A stretch of DNA of 64,000 nucleotides from Solirubrobacter taibaiensis. GTDB lineage: Bacteria; Actinomycetota; Thermoleophilia; Solirubrobacterales; Solirubrobacteraceae. This document shows, one piece after another, positions 1 to 7,561 of the stretch; the stretch's first letter is position 1; each line of letters starts with the position of its first letter. The position numbers were made by a program, and so were the translations under genes. The notes beneath the pieces are model-generated. The model searched no databases. It worked only from the letters and a program-made list of their open reading frames with translations, and was not told the DNA's origin. The stretch covers positions 1-64,000 of the forward strand of contig JAPDDQ010000032.1 of the NCBI GenBank assembly GCA_027587225.1, given 5' to 3'.

Positions 1-1
1 G

Positions 2-307
2 GTGACGGCGACGTCGAGCCTGGCGTCGTCGAAGCTGACGGTCTCTGACCCCAGCTCCACGGCCACGGGCCATCTGGTCAACGGCACGCTGCCGATGCCG
101 CAGGCGCTGAAGGTCGGCGTCGTGGGCAGCAGCCTGGGCACGTTGGGTGGCACCGCCAACCCGACGTTGCTCGCCACGTGGGCGCATCCGCTCGCGAACC
201 AGGCGATCAACCTGCAGTTCCGGCAGTCCGTGGCTGCCAATGACGCCCTGCTCGTGGGCGACTACAGCAAGCGCGTGACGCTGACCCTGTCAGCGACCAC
301 GCCGTAG
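2..307 (+). CDS. C-terminal end of a secreted protein with WxL-like tag domain (5' partial)
   Basis: Only the last 101 codons lie in the window. A GTG sits at the edge, but the same domain begins about 20-40 residues earlier in its four relatives here, so the true start is almost certainly upstream and outside. The residues form the back half of a beta-rich domain: a LTVSD segment, a GHLVNG segment matching the GRLxNG segment of the relatives, an FRQ motif, then the ending VGDYSKRVTLTLSATTP. The same layout ends the proteins at 11103-15233, 25135-27189, 56445-59852 and 59939-61516. The upstream catalytic part is unknown. By resemblance to the WxL family tail I infer non-covalent cell-wall attachment of a secreted enzyme. 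A strong hairpin follows the stop. Confidence 0.75.
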   Translation: MTATSSLASSKLTVSDPSSTATGHLVNGTLPMPQALKVGVVGSSLGTLGGTANPTLLATWAHPLANQAINLQFRQSVAANDALLVGDYSKRVTLTLSATTP

Positions 308-324
308 CAAGCAACCCAGTCGCT

Positions 325-354
325 CCCGTCCCCGCGGTTCGCCGCGGGGACGGG
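325..354 (+). terminator. Strong hairpin terminator with TTCG loop
   Basis: Perfect 13-bp stem CCCGTCCCCGCGG / CCGCGGGGACGGG around a TTCG tetraloop, 18 bases after the TAG stop of the tag-domain gene. There is no T-tract, as is common for high-GC actinobacterial terminators. Confidence 0.75.
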
Positions 355-421
355 GCGGAGGGTCTTACGCGCAGGTGCGGTACGTACGTATCAGCGCGGC
401 GCCTCGCGGCTCTCAGCACGC

Positions 422-682
422 ATGATCCGCAAAGCGATTCTCGTGCTGGCGCTGCTCGGCGCCACCCTGCCCGCGGCGTCCGCCTCGGCGCAGACGCCGC
501 CTCCGCTGCCCGGAGGGGCGCCGGTCTTCCCGATCGAACCGGGGCTGACGCCCTTCCCCGGCACGGTCGGGCCGCAGATCCGCCAGTTCGACTGCCGGAC
601 GTACTGGGTCCGGTCCTCCGAGCCGCCGCACCGGCTCGAGCAGCAGACGGTGTGCTTCGGGTGGGAGATCATCCGGCCCTGA
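422..682 (+). CDS. Small secreted protein of unknown function (86 aa)
   Basis: The first 24 residues form a signal peptide (MIRK, hydrophobic core LVLALLGATL, cleavage near ASASAQ). The mature part is about 60 residues, Pro/Gly-rich at first, with two cysteines (C58 in FDCRTYW and C78 in TVCFGW) that could form one disulfide. No domain is recognised. The ATG start is chosen because it begins a clean signal peptide; no Shine-Dalgarno sequence is seen. Its TGA abuts the stop codon of the convergent TetR gene with zero spacing (TGATCA). The function is unknown; it is an extracytoplasmic protein if expressed. Confidence 0.6.
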   Translation: MIRKAILVLALLGATLPAASASAQTPPPLPGGAPVFPIEPGLTPFPGTVGPQIRQFDCRTYWVRSSEPPHRLEQQTVCFGWEIIRP

Positions 683-1228
683 TCAGCGCAGGAGCCCGAG
701 CTGGCCGCGGACCGCGGCGATCTGCGTACGCAGATCGCCGTCGCCAGTGGCCAGCCAGCGATCGAACGCCACCCGCAGCATCACGATCGCGACCTCGGCG
801 GAGAGCTCGGCCTCGCCCGCCTCGACGCCGCGAGCGCGCAGCGCCTCGGCGAGCGCCGTGACGGTGGCAGCCTGTTTGATCAGCTCGCGTTCGCGCAGCG
901 CCGGGTGGGAGGCGATCAGCTGGGCGCGGCGGCGGAGCTCCGCGCGGCGCGGCTCGAGCACGTCGGCGACGGCCTCCAGCCCGGCCTGCACGAATCCGGT
1001 GTCGGCCTCCTGCACGCCGGTCACCAAGGCCTCCTGCATGGTCGCCTCGTTGGCGAACAGCACCTCGCGCTTGTCGGCGAAGTGGCGGAAGAACGTGCGC
1101 TCGGTGAGCCCGGCTCGCGCGGCGATCTCCGCCGCCGTGGCCTGGTCATAGCCGCGCTCCTCGAACAGGTCCAGTGCAGCGGCCTGCAGACGTTGGTTGG
1201 CGTTGGGTTCCCAGCGGGCGATGCGCAC
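683..1228 (-). CDS. TetR-family transcriptional regulator
   Basis: 181-aa repressor. The N-terminal 55 residues carry the TetR helix-turn-helix: the AALDLFEERGYDQATAAEIA segment followed by ARAGLTERTFFRHFADKREVLF, a near-consensus recognition helix. The rest is an all-helical ligand-binding and dimerisation domain. The GTG start at 1228 (VRIARWEPNANQ) gives the usual family length; the frame stays open far upstream but there it runs across the divergent SDR gene. The gene is divergent from the SDR at 1265 and the intergenic region holds two inverted repeats, so it probably represses itself and that SDR gene. The ligand is unknown. Confidence 0.88.
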   Translation of the reverse strand: MRIARWEPNANQRLQAAALDLFEERGYDQATAAEIAARAGLTERTFFRHFADKREVLFANEATMQEALVTGVQEADTGFVQAGLEAVADVLEPRRAELRRRAQLIASHPALRERELIKQAATVTALAEALRARGVEAGEAELSAEVAIVMLRVAFDRWLATGDGDLRTQIAAVRGQLGLLR

Positions 1229-1230
1229 AG

Positions 1231-1249
1231 GATGACAGCGACTGTCATC
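1231..1249. promoter_or_regulatory. Palindromic operator for the divergent TetR/SDR pair
   Basis: Perfect inverted repeat GATGACAG-CGA-CTGTCATC, three bases upstream of the TetR GTG and 16 bases upstream of the SDR ATG. Size and location fit a TetR operator controlling both divergent genes. Confidence 0.7.
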
Positions 1250-1262
1250 ACACGCGCTACGC

Positions 1263-1283
1263 TGATGTCTGTGACTGACATCA
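1263..1283. promoter_or_regulatory. Second inverted repeat at the SDR start codon
   Basis: Arms TGATGTC and GACATCA with a 7-base spacer overlap the ATG (1265) and first codons of the SDR gene. The half-site resembles the GATGACAG/CTGTCATC half-sites just upstream, so this may be a second TetR dimer site; part of it could also be chance since it is coding. Confidence 0.4.
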
Positions 1284-1993
1284 AGGACAAAGTGGTGGCC
1301 ATCACCGGCGCCAGCAGCGGGATCGGTGAGGCGACGGCACGGCGATTGGCCGCGAGCGGAGCGCACGTGGTGATCGGCGCGCGCCGGGAGGACCGCCTCC
1401 AGGCGCTCGCCGCAGAGATCGGAGCCGCCTACGCAGCGGTCGACGTGACCCGCCGCGAGGACGTGCAATGGCTGGTCGACCTCGCGCGGGAGCGCTTCGG
1501 CCGGCTCGACGTGCTCGTCAGCAACGCGGGCGTGATGCCGATCGGGCCGTTCGACGAGCTCGACGTCGACGCCTGGGAGCGGATGGTCGACGTGAACATC
1601 AAGGGCGTGCTGTTCGGGATCGCCGCGGCGCTGCCGGTCTTCCGCGAGCAAGGGTCGGGGCACTTCGTGACCACCGCCTCCACGGCGGCGTACAAGGTCG
1701 TGCCCAGCCAGGGCGTCTACGCCGGCACGAAGGCGGCGGTGCGGATGATCTGCGAAGGCCTGCGCCAGGAGGCCGACGGCACGGTGCGCGTGACCACCGT
1801 CTCACCGGGCTTCGTGAACACCGATTCGCCCAGCCACGTCTCCAGCCCGGCGGTGCGCGAGCAGATCCGCGAGGCCCGTGACCGCATGGCCATCCCGCCG
1901 GACGCGATCGCGCGCGCCATCGCCTTCGCCATCGAGCAGCCGCGGGACGTGGACGTCAACGAGATCATCGTCCGTCCTACCGCGCAGACGTAG
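1265..1993 (+). CDS. SDR-family NAD(P)-dependent oxidoreductase
   Basis: 242-aa classical short-chain dehydrogenase. The Rossmann motif TGASSGIGEA lies near residues 14-23, NAG at about 88-90, the catalytic Ser in TTASTAAYKV and the Tyr-x3-Lys pair in YAGTK. The C-terminal part (VSPGFVNT) matches classical family members, which interconvert alcohols and ketones with NAD(P)H; the substrate cannot be told. The ATG at 1265 is preferred (MSVTDIKDKV); GTG 1271 is an alternative. No Shine-Dalgarno sequence is visible, so a leaderless or near-leaderless transcript is possible. It is controlled, I infer, by the divergent TetR. The 3' end overlaps the convergent permease gene by 17 bp. Confidence 0.88.
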   Translation: MSVTDIKDKVVAITGASSGIGEATARRLAASGAHVVIGARREDRLQALAAEIGAAYAAVDVTRREDVQWLVDLARERFGRLDVLVSNAGVMPIGPFDELDVDAWERMVDVNIKGVLFGIAAALPVFREQGSGHFVTTASTAAYKVVPSQGVYAGTKAAVRMICEGLRQEADGTVRVTTVSPGFVNTDSPSHVSSPAVREQIREARDRMAIPPDAIARAIAFAIEQPRDVDVNEIIVRPTAQT

Positions 1994-2765
1994 CCTTGCG
2001 CTCGTAGAGCACGCGCGACGTCAGCCAGCCGATCAGGGTGAGCGCGACGATCCACATGAGGCTGAGCCAGCCGTTGGCGCCGAGGTCGGTGTCGAAGAGC
2101 AGCGCGCGGAGCGTCTCGATGAACGGGGTGAACGGCTGATGCTCGGCGAACCACTGCAGCCAGCCGGGCATCGACTCGGTGGGCACGAAGCCGCTGCCGA
2201 GGAACGGGAGGATCATCAGCGGGAGCGGCAGGTTGCTCGCGCTCTCCACGCCCTTGGCGAAGACGCCGACCGCCGCGCCCAGCCAGCACAGCGAGAACCC
2301 GATCGCGGCCAGCAAGCCGGCGGCGCCGAGGATCTCTACGACGGAGGCGGGGGCGCGGAAGCCCATGAGCAGGGCGACGCCGGTGATCACGGCGACAGCG
2401 ATCAGCAGCTGGACGAGGTTGCCGAAGACATGACCGGTCAGCACGGCGGAGCGTGAGATGTCCATGGTGCGGAAGCGGGCGATGATGCCTTCGCTCATGT
2501 CCTTGGACACCGACAGGGCGGGGCCGGTGACGCCGCCCGCGATCGTGAGCAGCAGCACGCCGGGCACGACGTATTCGAGGTAGGCGGCCGTGCCTTCGCC
2601 GCCGATGCCGGCGCCGAGCGTGTCGCCGAAGACGTAGACGAACAGCAGCAGGAAGATCAACGGCGTGGCGATCAGGTACGTGATCACCGGGTAGCGGACC
2701 GCGTGCAGGAGGCTGCGGCGCAGCATCGTGGTCGAGTCCGTCACGGTGTGGGCGAGGGTGCTCAT
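1977..2765 (-). CDS. ABC-2 type transporter permease (DrrB-like)
   Basis: 262-aa integral membrane protein with about six hydrophobic spans (for example YLIATPLIFLLLFVYVFG, GVLLLTIAGG, LIAVAVITGVALLMG, LMILPFLGSGFV, LMWIVALTLIGWL). It contains the ABC-2 family signature region SEGIIARFRTMDISR followed by VLTGHVFGNLVQ. It pairs with the ATPase directly upstream, whose TGA overlaps this ATG (ATGA), indicating translational coupling. Together they form a DrrAB-like exporter, often used for hydrophobic drugs, lipids or polyketides; the substrate here is unknown. Last gene of the four-gene operon that starts at 5004. Confidence 0.88.
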   Translation of the reverse strand: MSTLAHTVTDSTTMLRRSLLHAVRYPVITYLIATPLIFLLLFVYVFGDTLGAGIGGEGTAAYLEYVVPGVLLLTIAGGVTGPALSVSKDMSEGIIARFRTMDISRSAVLTGHVFGNLVQLLIAVAVITGVALLMGFRAPASVVEILGAAGLLAAIGFSLCWLGAAVGVFAKGVESASNLPLPLMILPFLGSGFVPTESMPGWLQWFAEHQPFTPFIETLRALLFDTDLGANGWLSLMWIVALTLIGWLTSRVLYERKATSAR

Positions 2766-3694
2766 CGGGAGGGTTCCTCCTGGCCGGTCAACGCGAGGAA
2801 CACGTCGTCCAGGTCCGGGGTGTGGATGGTCAGGTTGCGCGGTTCGACGCGCTGGGCTTCGAGGCGGTCCATCACGACGCGGATGGAGGCGAACTGGCCG
2901 TCGCTGGGCACGTCGAGCGTGAGCGCGGTGTCGTCGCGGGTGGCGTCGGGCAGGGCGGACGCGGCGTCGGCGAGCGACCGCGCGTCCTCGAACTCGAGCT
3001 GGATGCGCCCGCCGGGGACGAGGCGCTTGAGCTCGGAAGGCGTGCCGTCGGCGACGATCGTGCCGCGGTCGAGCACGGCGATCCGGTCGGCGAGCTCGTC
3101 GGCCTCCTCCAGGTACTGCGTGGTGAGCAGGATCGTGGTACCGGCCGTGACGAGCTCGCGCACGATGTCCCACATCTCCGCGCGGCTGCGCGGGTCGAGG
3201 CCGGTCGTCGGCTCGTCGAGGAACACGATCTCCGGCCGGGAGACGAGCGTCATCGCCAGGTCCAGCCGGCGGCGCATGCCGCCCGAGTAGGTCGCCAGCG
3301 GCTTGCGCGCCGCGTCGGTCAGGTCGAAGCGCTCGAGCAGCTCCGCGGTGCGGCGCTTGCCCTCCTGCCGCCCGAGGTGGCGCAGGTCGGCCATGAGCCG
3401 CAGGTTCTCCTCGCCGGTGAGCAGGTTGTCGACGGCCGAGAACTGCCCGGTGACGCCGATCAGCGCGCGCACCGCCTCGGGGGAGGCGACGACGTCGTGG
3501 CCGCCGACGCGGGCGACGCCGGCGTCGGGGCGCAGCAGCGTGGAGAGGATGTGGACGGTGGTGGTCTTGCCGGCGCCGTTTGGGCCGAGCAGCGCGAACA
3601 CACCGGCGGGGGCGACGTCGAGGTCGAGCGCGTCGAGCACGAGGTTGTCGCCGAAGGACTTGGACAGCCCTTCGAGTTGGATGGCGGGGGTCAT
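2762..3694 (-). CDS. ABC transporter ATP-binding protein (DrrA-like)
   Basis: 310-aa nucleotide-binding subunit. Walker A GPNGAGKTT near residue 38, Q-loop in VTGQFSAVD, signature YSGGMRRRLDLA, Walker B IVFLDEPTTGLDP, and the H-loop position reads TTQYLEEAD (Gln, as usual in the DrrA group). The C-terminal 90 residues match the DrrA-type extension (LDDVFLALTG). It energises export by the permease encoded next. The ATG follows the TGA of the DUF4097 gene with zero spacing and its own TGA overlaps the permease ATG, so the genes are tightly coupled. It is a daunorubicin-resistance-type homologue by family; the cargo is unknown. Confidence 0.92.
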   Translation of the reverse strand: MTPAIQLEGLSKSFGDNLVLDALDLDVAPAGVFALLGPNGAGKTTTVHILSTLLRPDAGVARVGGHDVVASPEAVRALIGVTGQFSAVDNLLTGEENLRLMADLRHLGRQEGKRRTAELLERFDLTDAARKPLATYSGGMRRRLDLAMTLVSRPEIVFLDEPTTGLDPRSRAEMWDIVRELVTAGTTILLTTQYLEEADELADRIAVLDRGTIVADGTPSELKRLVPGGRIQLEFEDARSLADAASALPDATRDDTALTLDVPSDGQFASIRVVMDRLEAQRVEPRNLTIHTPDLDDVFLALTGQEEPSR

Positions 3695-4516
3695 TCAGGC
3701 CTCCGATCGATGGACGTTGATCGAGCCGTAGCCCGTGCGGATGTGCAGCTCGAGCGTGTCGTCACCCGACGTGGGGCCCGAGTCCGCCGCGAGGTCCGTG
3801 CGGACCACGCCGTGCTGCGAGTTCGCGTCCAGCCACACCGCGGTGCCGGGACGCACGCCGACCTCGACGTTGCCGTAGGAGCCGTCGATGCGGAGGACGC
3901 CACGGACCGCCTCGCGGATGCGGACGCCGCCATACGCGGCGCGGATGGTCGCGCCGGACGCCGTGGAGCCGATCTCGAGCGAGCCGCTCGAGGTCTTCAG
4001 CTCGGCCTCCCCGGTCACGCGGTCGACCGTGATCGGGCCGTCCGCGCCGGTCAGCTGCAGGCGGCCGCCGACGTGGCCGACGCGCATCACGCCGGACTTG
4101 AAGCGGATCTCGGCGTCGCCGTCGACGTGGGTGACGCGGTAGTCGCCGTGCCCGCCTCTGAGCTCGAGCGCCTCCGCGGCGTCGAGGACGAACTCGCCGA
4201 ACGGGACGTCGGCGCGGACGAGGCCGAACCGGCCCGTCAGCCGTGCGGCGCCGTACTTGACGACGAGCTCGACCTCGGAACCTTCCGGCACCTCGACGAC
4301 GACGTCGACCGAGTCCTTGCCGGGGCCGAAGATCCGGGGCTTGGTCGGGCCCTTGACCACGACCGTGTCGCCGACGTGATCGACGCGCACGCCCTCGGCG
4401 GCGCCGCGGTCGCCCGCGCGGCCGGGGTTGCTCGGCGAGGCCTCGACCGCCACGTCCTCCCGGGTGCTCGCGAGCACCTGGACGTTGCCGACCTCGACCT
4501 CGATGCGGACGCTCAT
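3695..4516 (-). CDS. DUF4097-family beta-helical protein
   Basis: 273 aa. The protein is almost entirely short beta-strands repeating every 18-22 residues (patterns such as VDVVVEVPEGSEVELVV, GEAELKTSSGSLEIGS, RIDGSYGNVEVG), typical of the adhesin-like DUF4097/DUF4098 fold. There is no signal peptide or membrane span, so it is predicted cytoplasmic or membrane-associated. The ATG at 4516 overlaps the TGA of the upstream ribbon-helix-helix gene (ATGA); a GTG three codons further upstream is less likely. Families of this type commonly accompany ABC exporters and small regulators; the molecular role is not known. Confidence 0.8.
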   Translation of the reverse strand: MSVRIEVEVGNVQVLASTREDVAVEASPSNPGRAGDRGAAEGVRVDHVGDTVVVKGPTKPRIFGPGKDSVDVVVEVPEGSEVELVVKYGAARLTGRFGLVRADVPFGEFVLDAAEALELRGGHGDYRVTHVDGDAEIRFKSGVMRVGHVGGRLQLTGADGPITVDRVTGEAELKTSSGSLEIGSTASGATIRAAYGGVRIREAVRGVLRIDGSYGNVEVGVRPGTAVWLDANSQHGVVRTDLAADSGPTSGDDTLELHIRTGYGSINVHRSEA

Positions 4517-5004
4517 CGCACCCACCCGGTGAACGAGCTGCCGTGCGACTGGGGCGTCGGGCGGCGCGGCTCCAGCGCCGCGCCGACGGTCCGGACGAAC
4601 CAGGTGTTCAGCGAGATCCCGGACGCGGTGGCGGCGGCCTCGGCGCGGGCCTTCAGCGAGTCGGGCAGGCGGAGCGTGGTGCGGCTCGTGGTCCCGTCCT
4701 CGACGTCTTCGGCCGGCGCCTCTCCACGCGATGGTGTCTCCGATGACACCACCGGGTCGGTAGCGGGCTTGGCGACGACGAACTCGACGTCGCGGCCGCG
4801 CAGGCGCACATCCACCGATCCAGGCGCGAGGTCGCGTGTGATCTCGCCCGCCGCCTCGGAGAGGGCCTCGAGCAGAACGAGGCGAGCGGCCGATTCAAGT
4901 GCGGCGGTCAGGCGGTCGGCGAGGTCCTGCGCTTCCGGACCGCCCGCCGCGGCGGCGGTCAGGAGCTGCCGCTGGAGCTCCTCGACGTGATGGCTGATCT
5001 GCAT
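4513..5004 (-). CDS. Ribbon-helix-helix (Arc/HicB-like) regulator, first gene of ABC operon
   Basis: 163 aa. The C-terminal part (residues about 108-150) is a ribbon-helix-helix domain: the strand TTLRLPDSLKARAEAAA followed by SGISLNTWFVRTVGAAL. The N-terminal 60 residues are helical (VEELQRQLLTAAAAGG...), possibly an oligomerisation segment, and the middle is an acidic linker. It heads the operon with DUF4097 and the ABC exporter. A perfect palindrome sits 12-30 bases upstream of the ATG, which suggests autoregulation of the operon; the same half-sites recur inside its own coding sequence at 4732-4751. No toxin partner is visible, so I do not call it an antitoxin. Confidence 0.78.
   Translation of the reverse strand: MQISHHVEELQRQLLTAAAAGGPEAQDLADRLTAALESAARLVLLEALSEAAGEITRDLAPGSVDVRLRGRDVEFVVAKPATDPVVSSETPSRGEAPAEDVEDGTTSRTTLRLPDSLKARAEAAATASGISLNTWFVRTVGAALEPRRPTPQSHGSSFTGWVR
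4732..4751. promoter_or_regulatory. Possible intragenic second site for the RHH regulator
   Basis: TGGTGTC-N6-GACACCA inside the RHH gene. These are the same 7-bp half-sites as in the upstream operator at 5016-5034 but in the opposite order. It could be an auxiliary site for looping repression or a coincidence of coding sequence. Confidence 0.35.
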
Positions 5005-5015
5005 GGGCGTCAGTA

Positions 5016-5034
5016 TGACACCAAAGTGGTGTCA
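5016..5034. promoter_or_regulatory. Palindromic operator upstream of the RHH-DUF4097-ABC operon
   Basis: Perfect inverted repeat TGACACCA-AAG-TGGTGTCA, centred 21 bases upstream of the RHH start codon. Short 8-bp half-sites fit ribbon-helix-helix dimers, so this is the likely autoregulatory site. Confidence 0.7.
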
Positions 5035-5057
5035 ATGCAACACCATGCGTGATGTCG

Positions 5058-6179
5058 CTACGTGTGCAGGCGCAATGCGGCCCGTACCGCGAAGCCGGTC
5101 CCGTCGACCGGGCCGGCCTCCACCCACCCGTCGTAGAGGGCCGCGCGTTCGCGCATTCCCACCAGTCCGTGGCCGCCGTCGGCGGGGCGTGCGCAGCCGT
5201 GCCCGTCGTCGCGCACGTCGATTCGGAGCTGGTCCGCGTCGGCGAGGACGGCGATGTCCAGTTGCCTGGCACCCGCGTGGCGCAGCGTGTTGGTGACCGC
5301 CTCCTGCACGATCCGATAGGCCGCCAGCTGGGCGCCGCGCGGAGCGTCACCCGCGCGCTCGTCGAGGTGCAGGTTCACCTCGAGCCCGGCCGTCCGGGCG
5401 CGCGCGGCCAAGGCGTCGAGCTCGCGGAGTCCCGGTTGCGGAGCGAGCCCCGGCTCGGAGCCGTTGCGGACGAGGCCGAGCGTGCGCCGGAGCTCGGACA
5501 GCGCTTCGCTGCCGGTCTCGCGGATGGCGCGGAACGTTGCGCCCGCCGCGGTCGGGTCACGGTCGGCGAGGCGTTCGCCGGCGCTGGCCTGGATCGTGAT
5601 CACGCCGATGGTGTGTGCGAGCACGTCGTGCATCTCACGAGCGATGTGCGAGCGCTCGCGCTCGGCGGACAGGCGTGCGCGCGCTTCGCGTTCACGGCGC
5701 AGCTCCTCCGCCAGTGCCTCGAGCTCGGCGATCCGGCGGCGCCGACCGCGCAGCGCGCGTCCGGCGAACCAGGGCGGCAGCAGGAACACCTGGACGAAGA
5801 CGATGTCCGCGAACACACCGCGTTCCAGGACGTCGCGGCTCATCGCCAGCTCGCCCCGGATCATCGCGAACTCGGCCACGACCAACCACGCCGTGGCGGC
5901 CACGACCGCGTGGTGTGCCCCGACGGAATACAGCAGGATCATGAACGCCGCGACGCCGCACAGGAACGGCTGCTGGCCCGCCATCCCCAGCAGCGGGAAG
6001 CCGACGATGCACGGCAGCAGTCCGAGCCCGGGCGCGACGCGGCGCAGGACGAGCCCGAGGCTCATCGCGATCGCCACGGTCTGCTCGAGCAACAACGGCT
6101 CGTGCAGCAACTGCCCTTCGACGAGCGCCTCGACCACACACGCCAGCGCGAGCAGCAGATCGCGCGGATCAGGCCTCAC
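5058..6179 (-). CDS. Sensor histidine kinase (NarL-partner, HisKA_3 type)
   Basis: 373 aa. The N-terminal 140 residues contain several hydrophobic spans (LLLALACVVEALV, TVAIAMSLGLVL, FLCGVAAFMILLYSVG, VFADIVFVQVFLL), so it is a membrane sensor with little outside domain. A coiled linker (about 145-175) leads to the HisKA_3 phosphoacceptor H184 in REMHDVLAHT and then a HATPase_c domain (VQEAVTNTLRHAGA, DDGHG, GHGLVGMRERAALYDG). The GTG start at 6179 overlaps the response-regulator stop as GTGA and gives a normal length for the family. It phosphorylates the co-transcribed regulator. The signal is unknown. Confidence 0.9.
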   Translation of the reverse strand: MRPDPRDLLLALACVVEALVEGQLLHEPLLLEQTVAIAMSLGLVLRRVAPGLGLLPCIVGFPLLGMAGQQPFLCGVAAFMILLYSVGAHHAVVAATAWLVVAEFAMIRGELAMSRDVLERGVFADIVFVQVFLLPPWFAGRALRGRRRRIAELEALAEELRREREARARLSAERERSHIAREMHDVLAHTIGVITIQASAGERLADRDPTAAGATFRAIRETGSEALSELRRTLGLVRNGSEPGLAPQPGLRELDALAARARTAGLEVNLHLDERAGDAPRGAQLAAYRIVQEAVTNTLRHAGARQLDIAVLADADQLRIDVRDDGHGCARPADGGHGLVGMRERAALYDGWVEAGPVDGTGFAVRAALRLHT

Positions 6180-6838
6180 GCCTCCGCTCCCGCGCGGATG
6201 AGGCCCGATTCGTAGGCGACGATCACGGCGTGCGCGCGGTCGCGCAGGCCGAGCTTGCGGAACACGCGCTGCACGTGGGTCTTGACCGTCGCGTCGCCGA
6301 GCACCAGCTGCGCGGCGATGTCCGGGTTCGCCACGCCGCGGGCGAGCAGCCGGAAGATCTGTTCCTCGCGCGGCGTCAGGTCGTCCCAGCCGTGCGGCGG
6401 CGTGAACCCGGCCGGGCCACTCGCGCACGCCTCGATCACCTGTCGCGTGACCGCCGGGGCGAGCAGTGCCTCGCCGTTGTGCACGACGCGCACCGCCTCC
6501 ACGAGCCGATCCGGCGGCGCGTCCTTGAGCAGGAAGCCACTGGCACCGGCCTGCAGCGCCGCGAACAGGTAGTCGTCGCGCTGGAAGGTCGTGAGGATCA
6601 CCACCCGCGGGCGTTCGTCACCGCCGCTGCGCAGGCGCCGAGTCGCTTCCAGGCCATCGAGCTCGGGCATCCGCACGTCCATCAGCACGACGTCCGCGTC
6701 GACGCGTGTCGCGAGCGCCACCGCGGACCGGCCGTCACCGGCCTCGCCCACGACCTCGATGTCCGGTTCGACCGACAGGATCGTGCGCAGGCCGGCTCGC
6801 ACCAGCGGCTGATCGTCCGCGACGAGAACCCGGATCAC
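6176..6838 (-). CDS. NarL/LuxR-family response regulator
   Basis: 220 aa. The receiver domain (residues 1-120) has the acidic pair D8-D9, the phosphoacceptor D54 in VLMDVRMPELDG, a conserved Thr in ILTTF and Lys in LLKD. The C-terminal LuxR helix-turn-helix (about 152-215) reads LTPREEQIFRLLARGVANPDIA then DATVKTHVQRVFRKLG. The start is GTG at 6838. It is the first gene of a two-gene operon with the sensor kinase. Target genes are unknown; DesR/LiaR-like regulators of this group often act on a nearby transporter. Confidence 0.92.
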   Translation of the reverse strand: MIRVLVADDQPLVRAGLRTILSVEPDIEVVGEAGDGRSAVALATRVDADVVLMDVRMPELDGLEATRRLRSGGDERPRVVILTTFQRDDYLFAALQAGASGFLLKDAPPDRLVEAVRVVHNGEALLAPAVTRQVIEACASGPAGFTPPHGWDDLTPREEQIFRLLARGVANPDIAAQLVLGDATVKTHVQRVFRKLGLRDRAHAVIVAYESGLIRAGAEA

Positions 6839-7069
6839 GATGCGACCCTACCGGCGTACGCACCGGAGCAAGTCCTCCCGTAGGGGGATCGCGGATCACC
6901 CCTAAGTGGGATGACGCGCTCAGCGCCGGCCGTCTAGCGTCGGTCGGGCAATGAAACGAACGCTCACGCATTGGCAGCGGCGACGCGACACTTGCGTGAG
7001 CCTGCGACTACGGCGGCGACGCTCACCTCACCCCCCGGCGAGCCGAACCTGGACCCGTGCTCGCACCGA

Positions 7070-7121
7070 TCGTGCCCGGCGCCCCTGTTCCCCCCGATCT
7101 CGGTTGGGGCGCCGGGCACGA
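7070..7121. repeat. Perfect 16-bp inverted repeat
   Basis: Arms 7070-7085 and 7106-7121 (TCGTGCCCGGCGCCCC and its complement) around a 20-base spacer. It could form a very stable stem-loop. There is no gene within 200 bp on either side that would need a terminator here. Confidence 0.75.
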
Positions 7122-7387
7122 ACCCGCTCGTAGGGGCGTGGAGTTCACGTGTCCGAGGCGCTGGGTCTCGGCGTGGTTCGGAACGGCGGCCACCGAGGGG
7201 GGAGGGAGCGGCGTTTCCGCCGCGCGCCCGTGCTCGGCGCCTCCGGGCTCCGCGTGGCACGGTCGCGAGGGCGTGCCGCTCTCCGTCAAGTTACGGGCAC
7301 CGGAAATCGCGAGGAGCGGCTTTGGTTGCTTCACGCCGCTCTACGTTCGGTCGATCGCACTCGACCACGACCGCGCTCCGAACAAAG

Positions 7388-7436
7388 GGGGTGGTGGACG
7401 TTTGTATCGGTTTCCGATACTTACGTCCACCACCCC
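7388..7436. repeat. Two-tier inverted repeat (14-bp outer and 7-bp inner stems)
   Basis: Outer arms GGGGTGGTGGACGT (7388-7401) and its complement (7423-7436); a 2x2 TT/TT internal loop; inner stem GTATCGG-TTT-CCGATAC (7404-7420). The total of 21 paired positions is far beyond an ordinary terminator. It may be a structured RNA element or a protein-binding palindrome. Confidence 0.75.
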
Positions 7437-7524
7437 GCCCCAGCGCGTGTTCGTTTCCGCGAGATCCGCAGAAGACCGACGGGCTGCGCAAGCGCAAACG
7501 CCGCTCCCTTCCTCCTCGATGAGC

Positions 7525-7561
7525 CGTTTCGAACAACGCACGTACTCAGTGCGCCGAAACG
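7525..7561 (-). terminator. Hairpin downstream of the anti-sigma-like gene
   Basis: Nested arms CGTTTCG/CGAAACG (outer) and CGCAC/GTGCG (inner) lie 15 bases past the stop of the minus-strand gene ending at 7576. They fit a terminator for the sigma/anti-sigma operon. Confidence 0.5.

Noticed and set aside
2822..4990. Long open frame on the plus strand opposite the ABC/DUF4097 operon
   Set aside because: It is rich in Arg/Asp/Val/Gly with no motif and mirrors codon bias of the recognised minus-strand genes; an antisense shadow.
4513..5004. Antitoxin of a toxin-antitoxin pair
   Set aside because: The RHH domain alone is not enough; no toxin-sized partner adjoins it, while DUF4097 and an exporter do.
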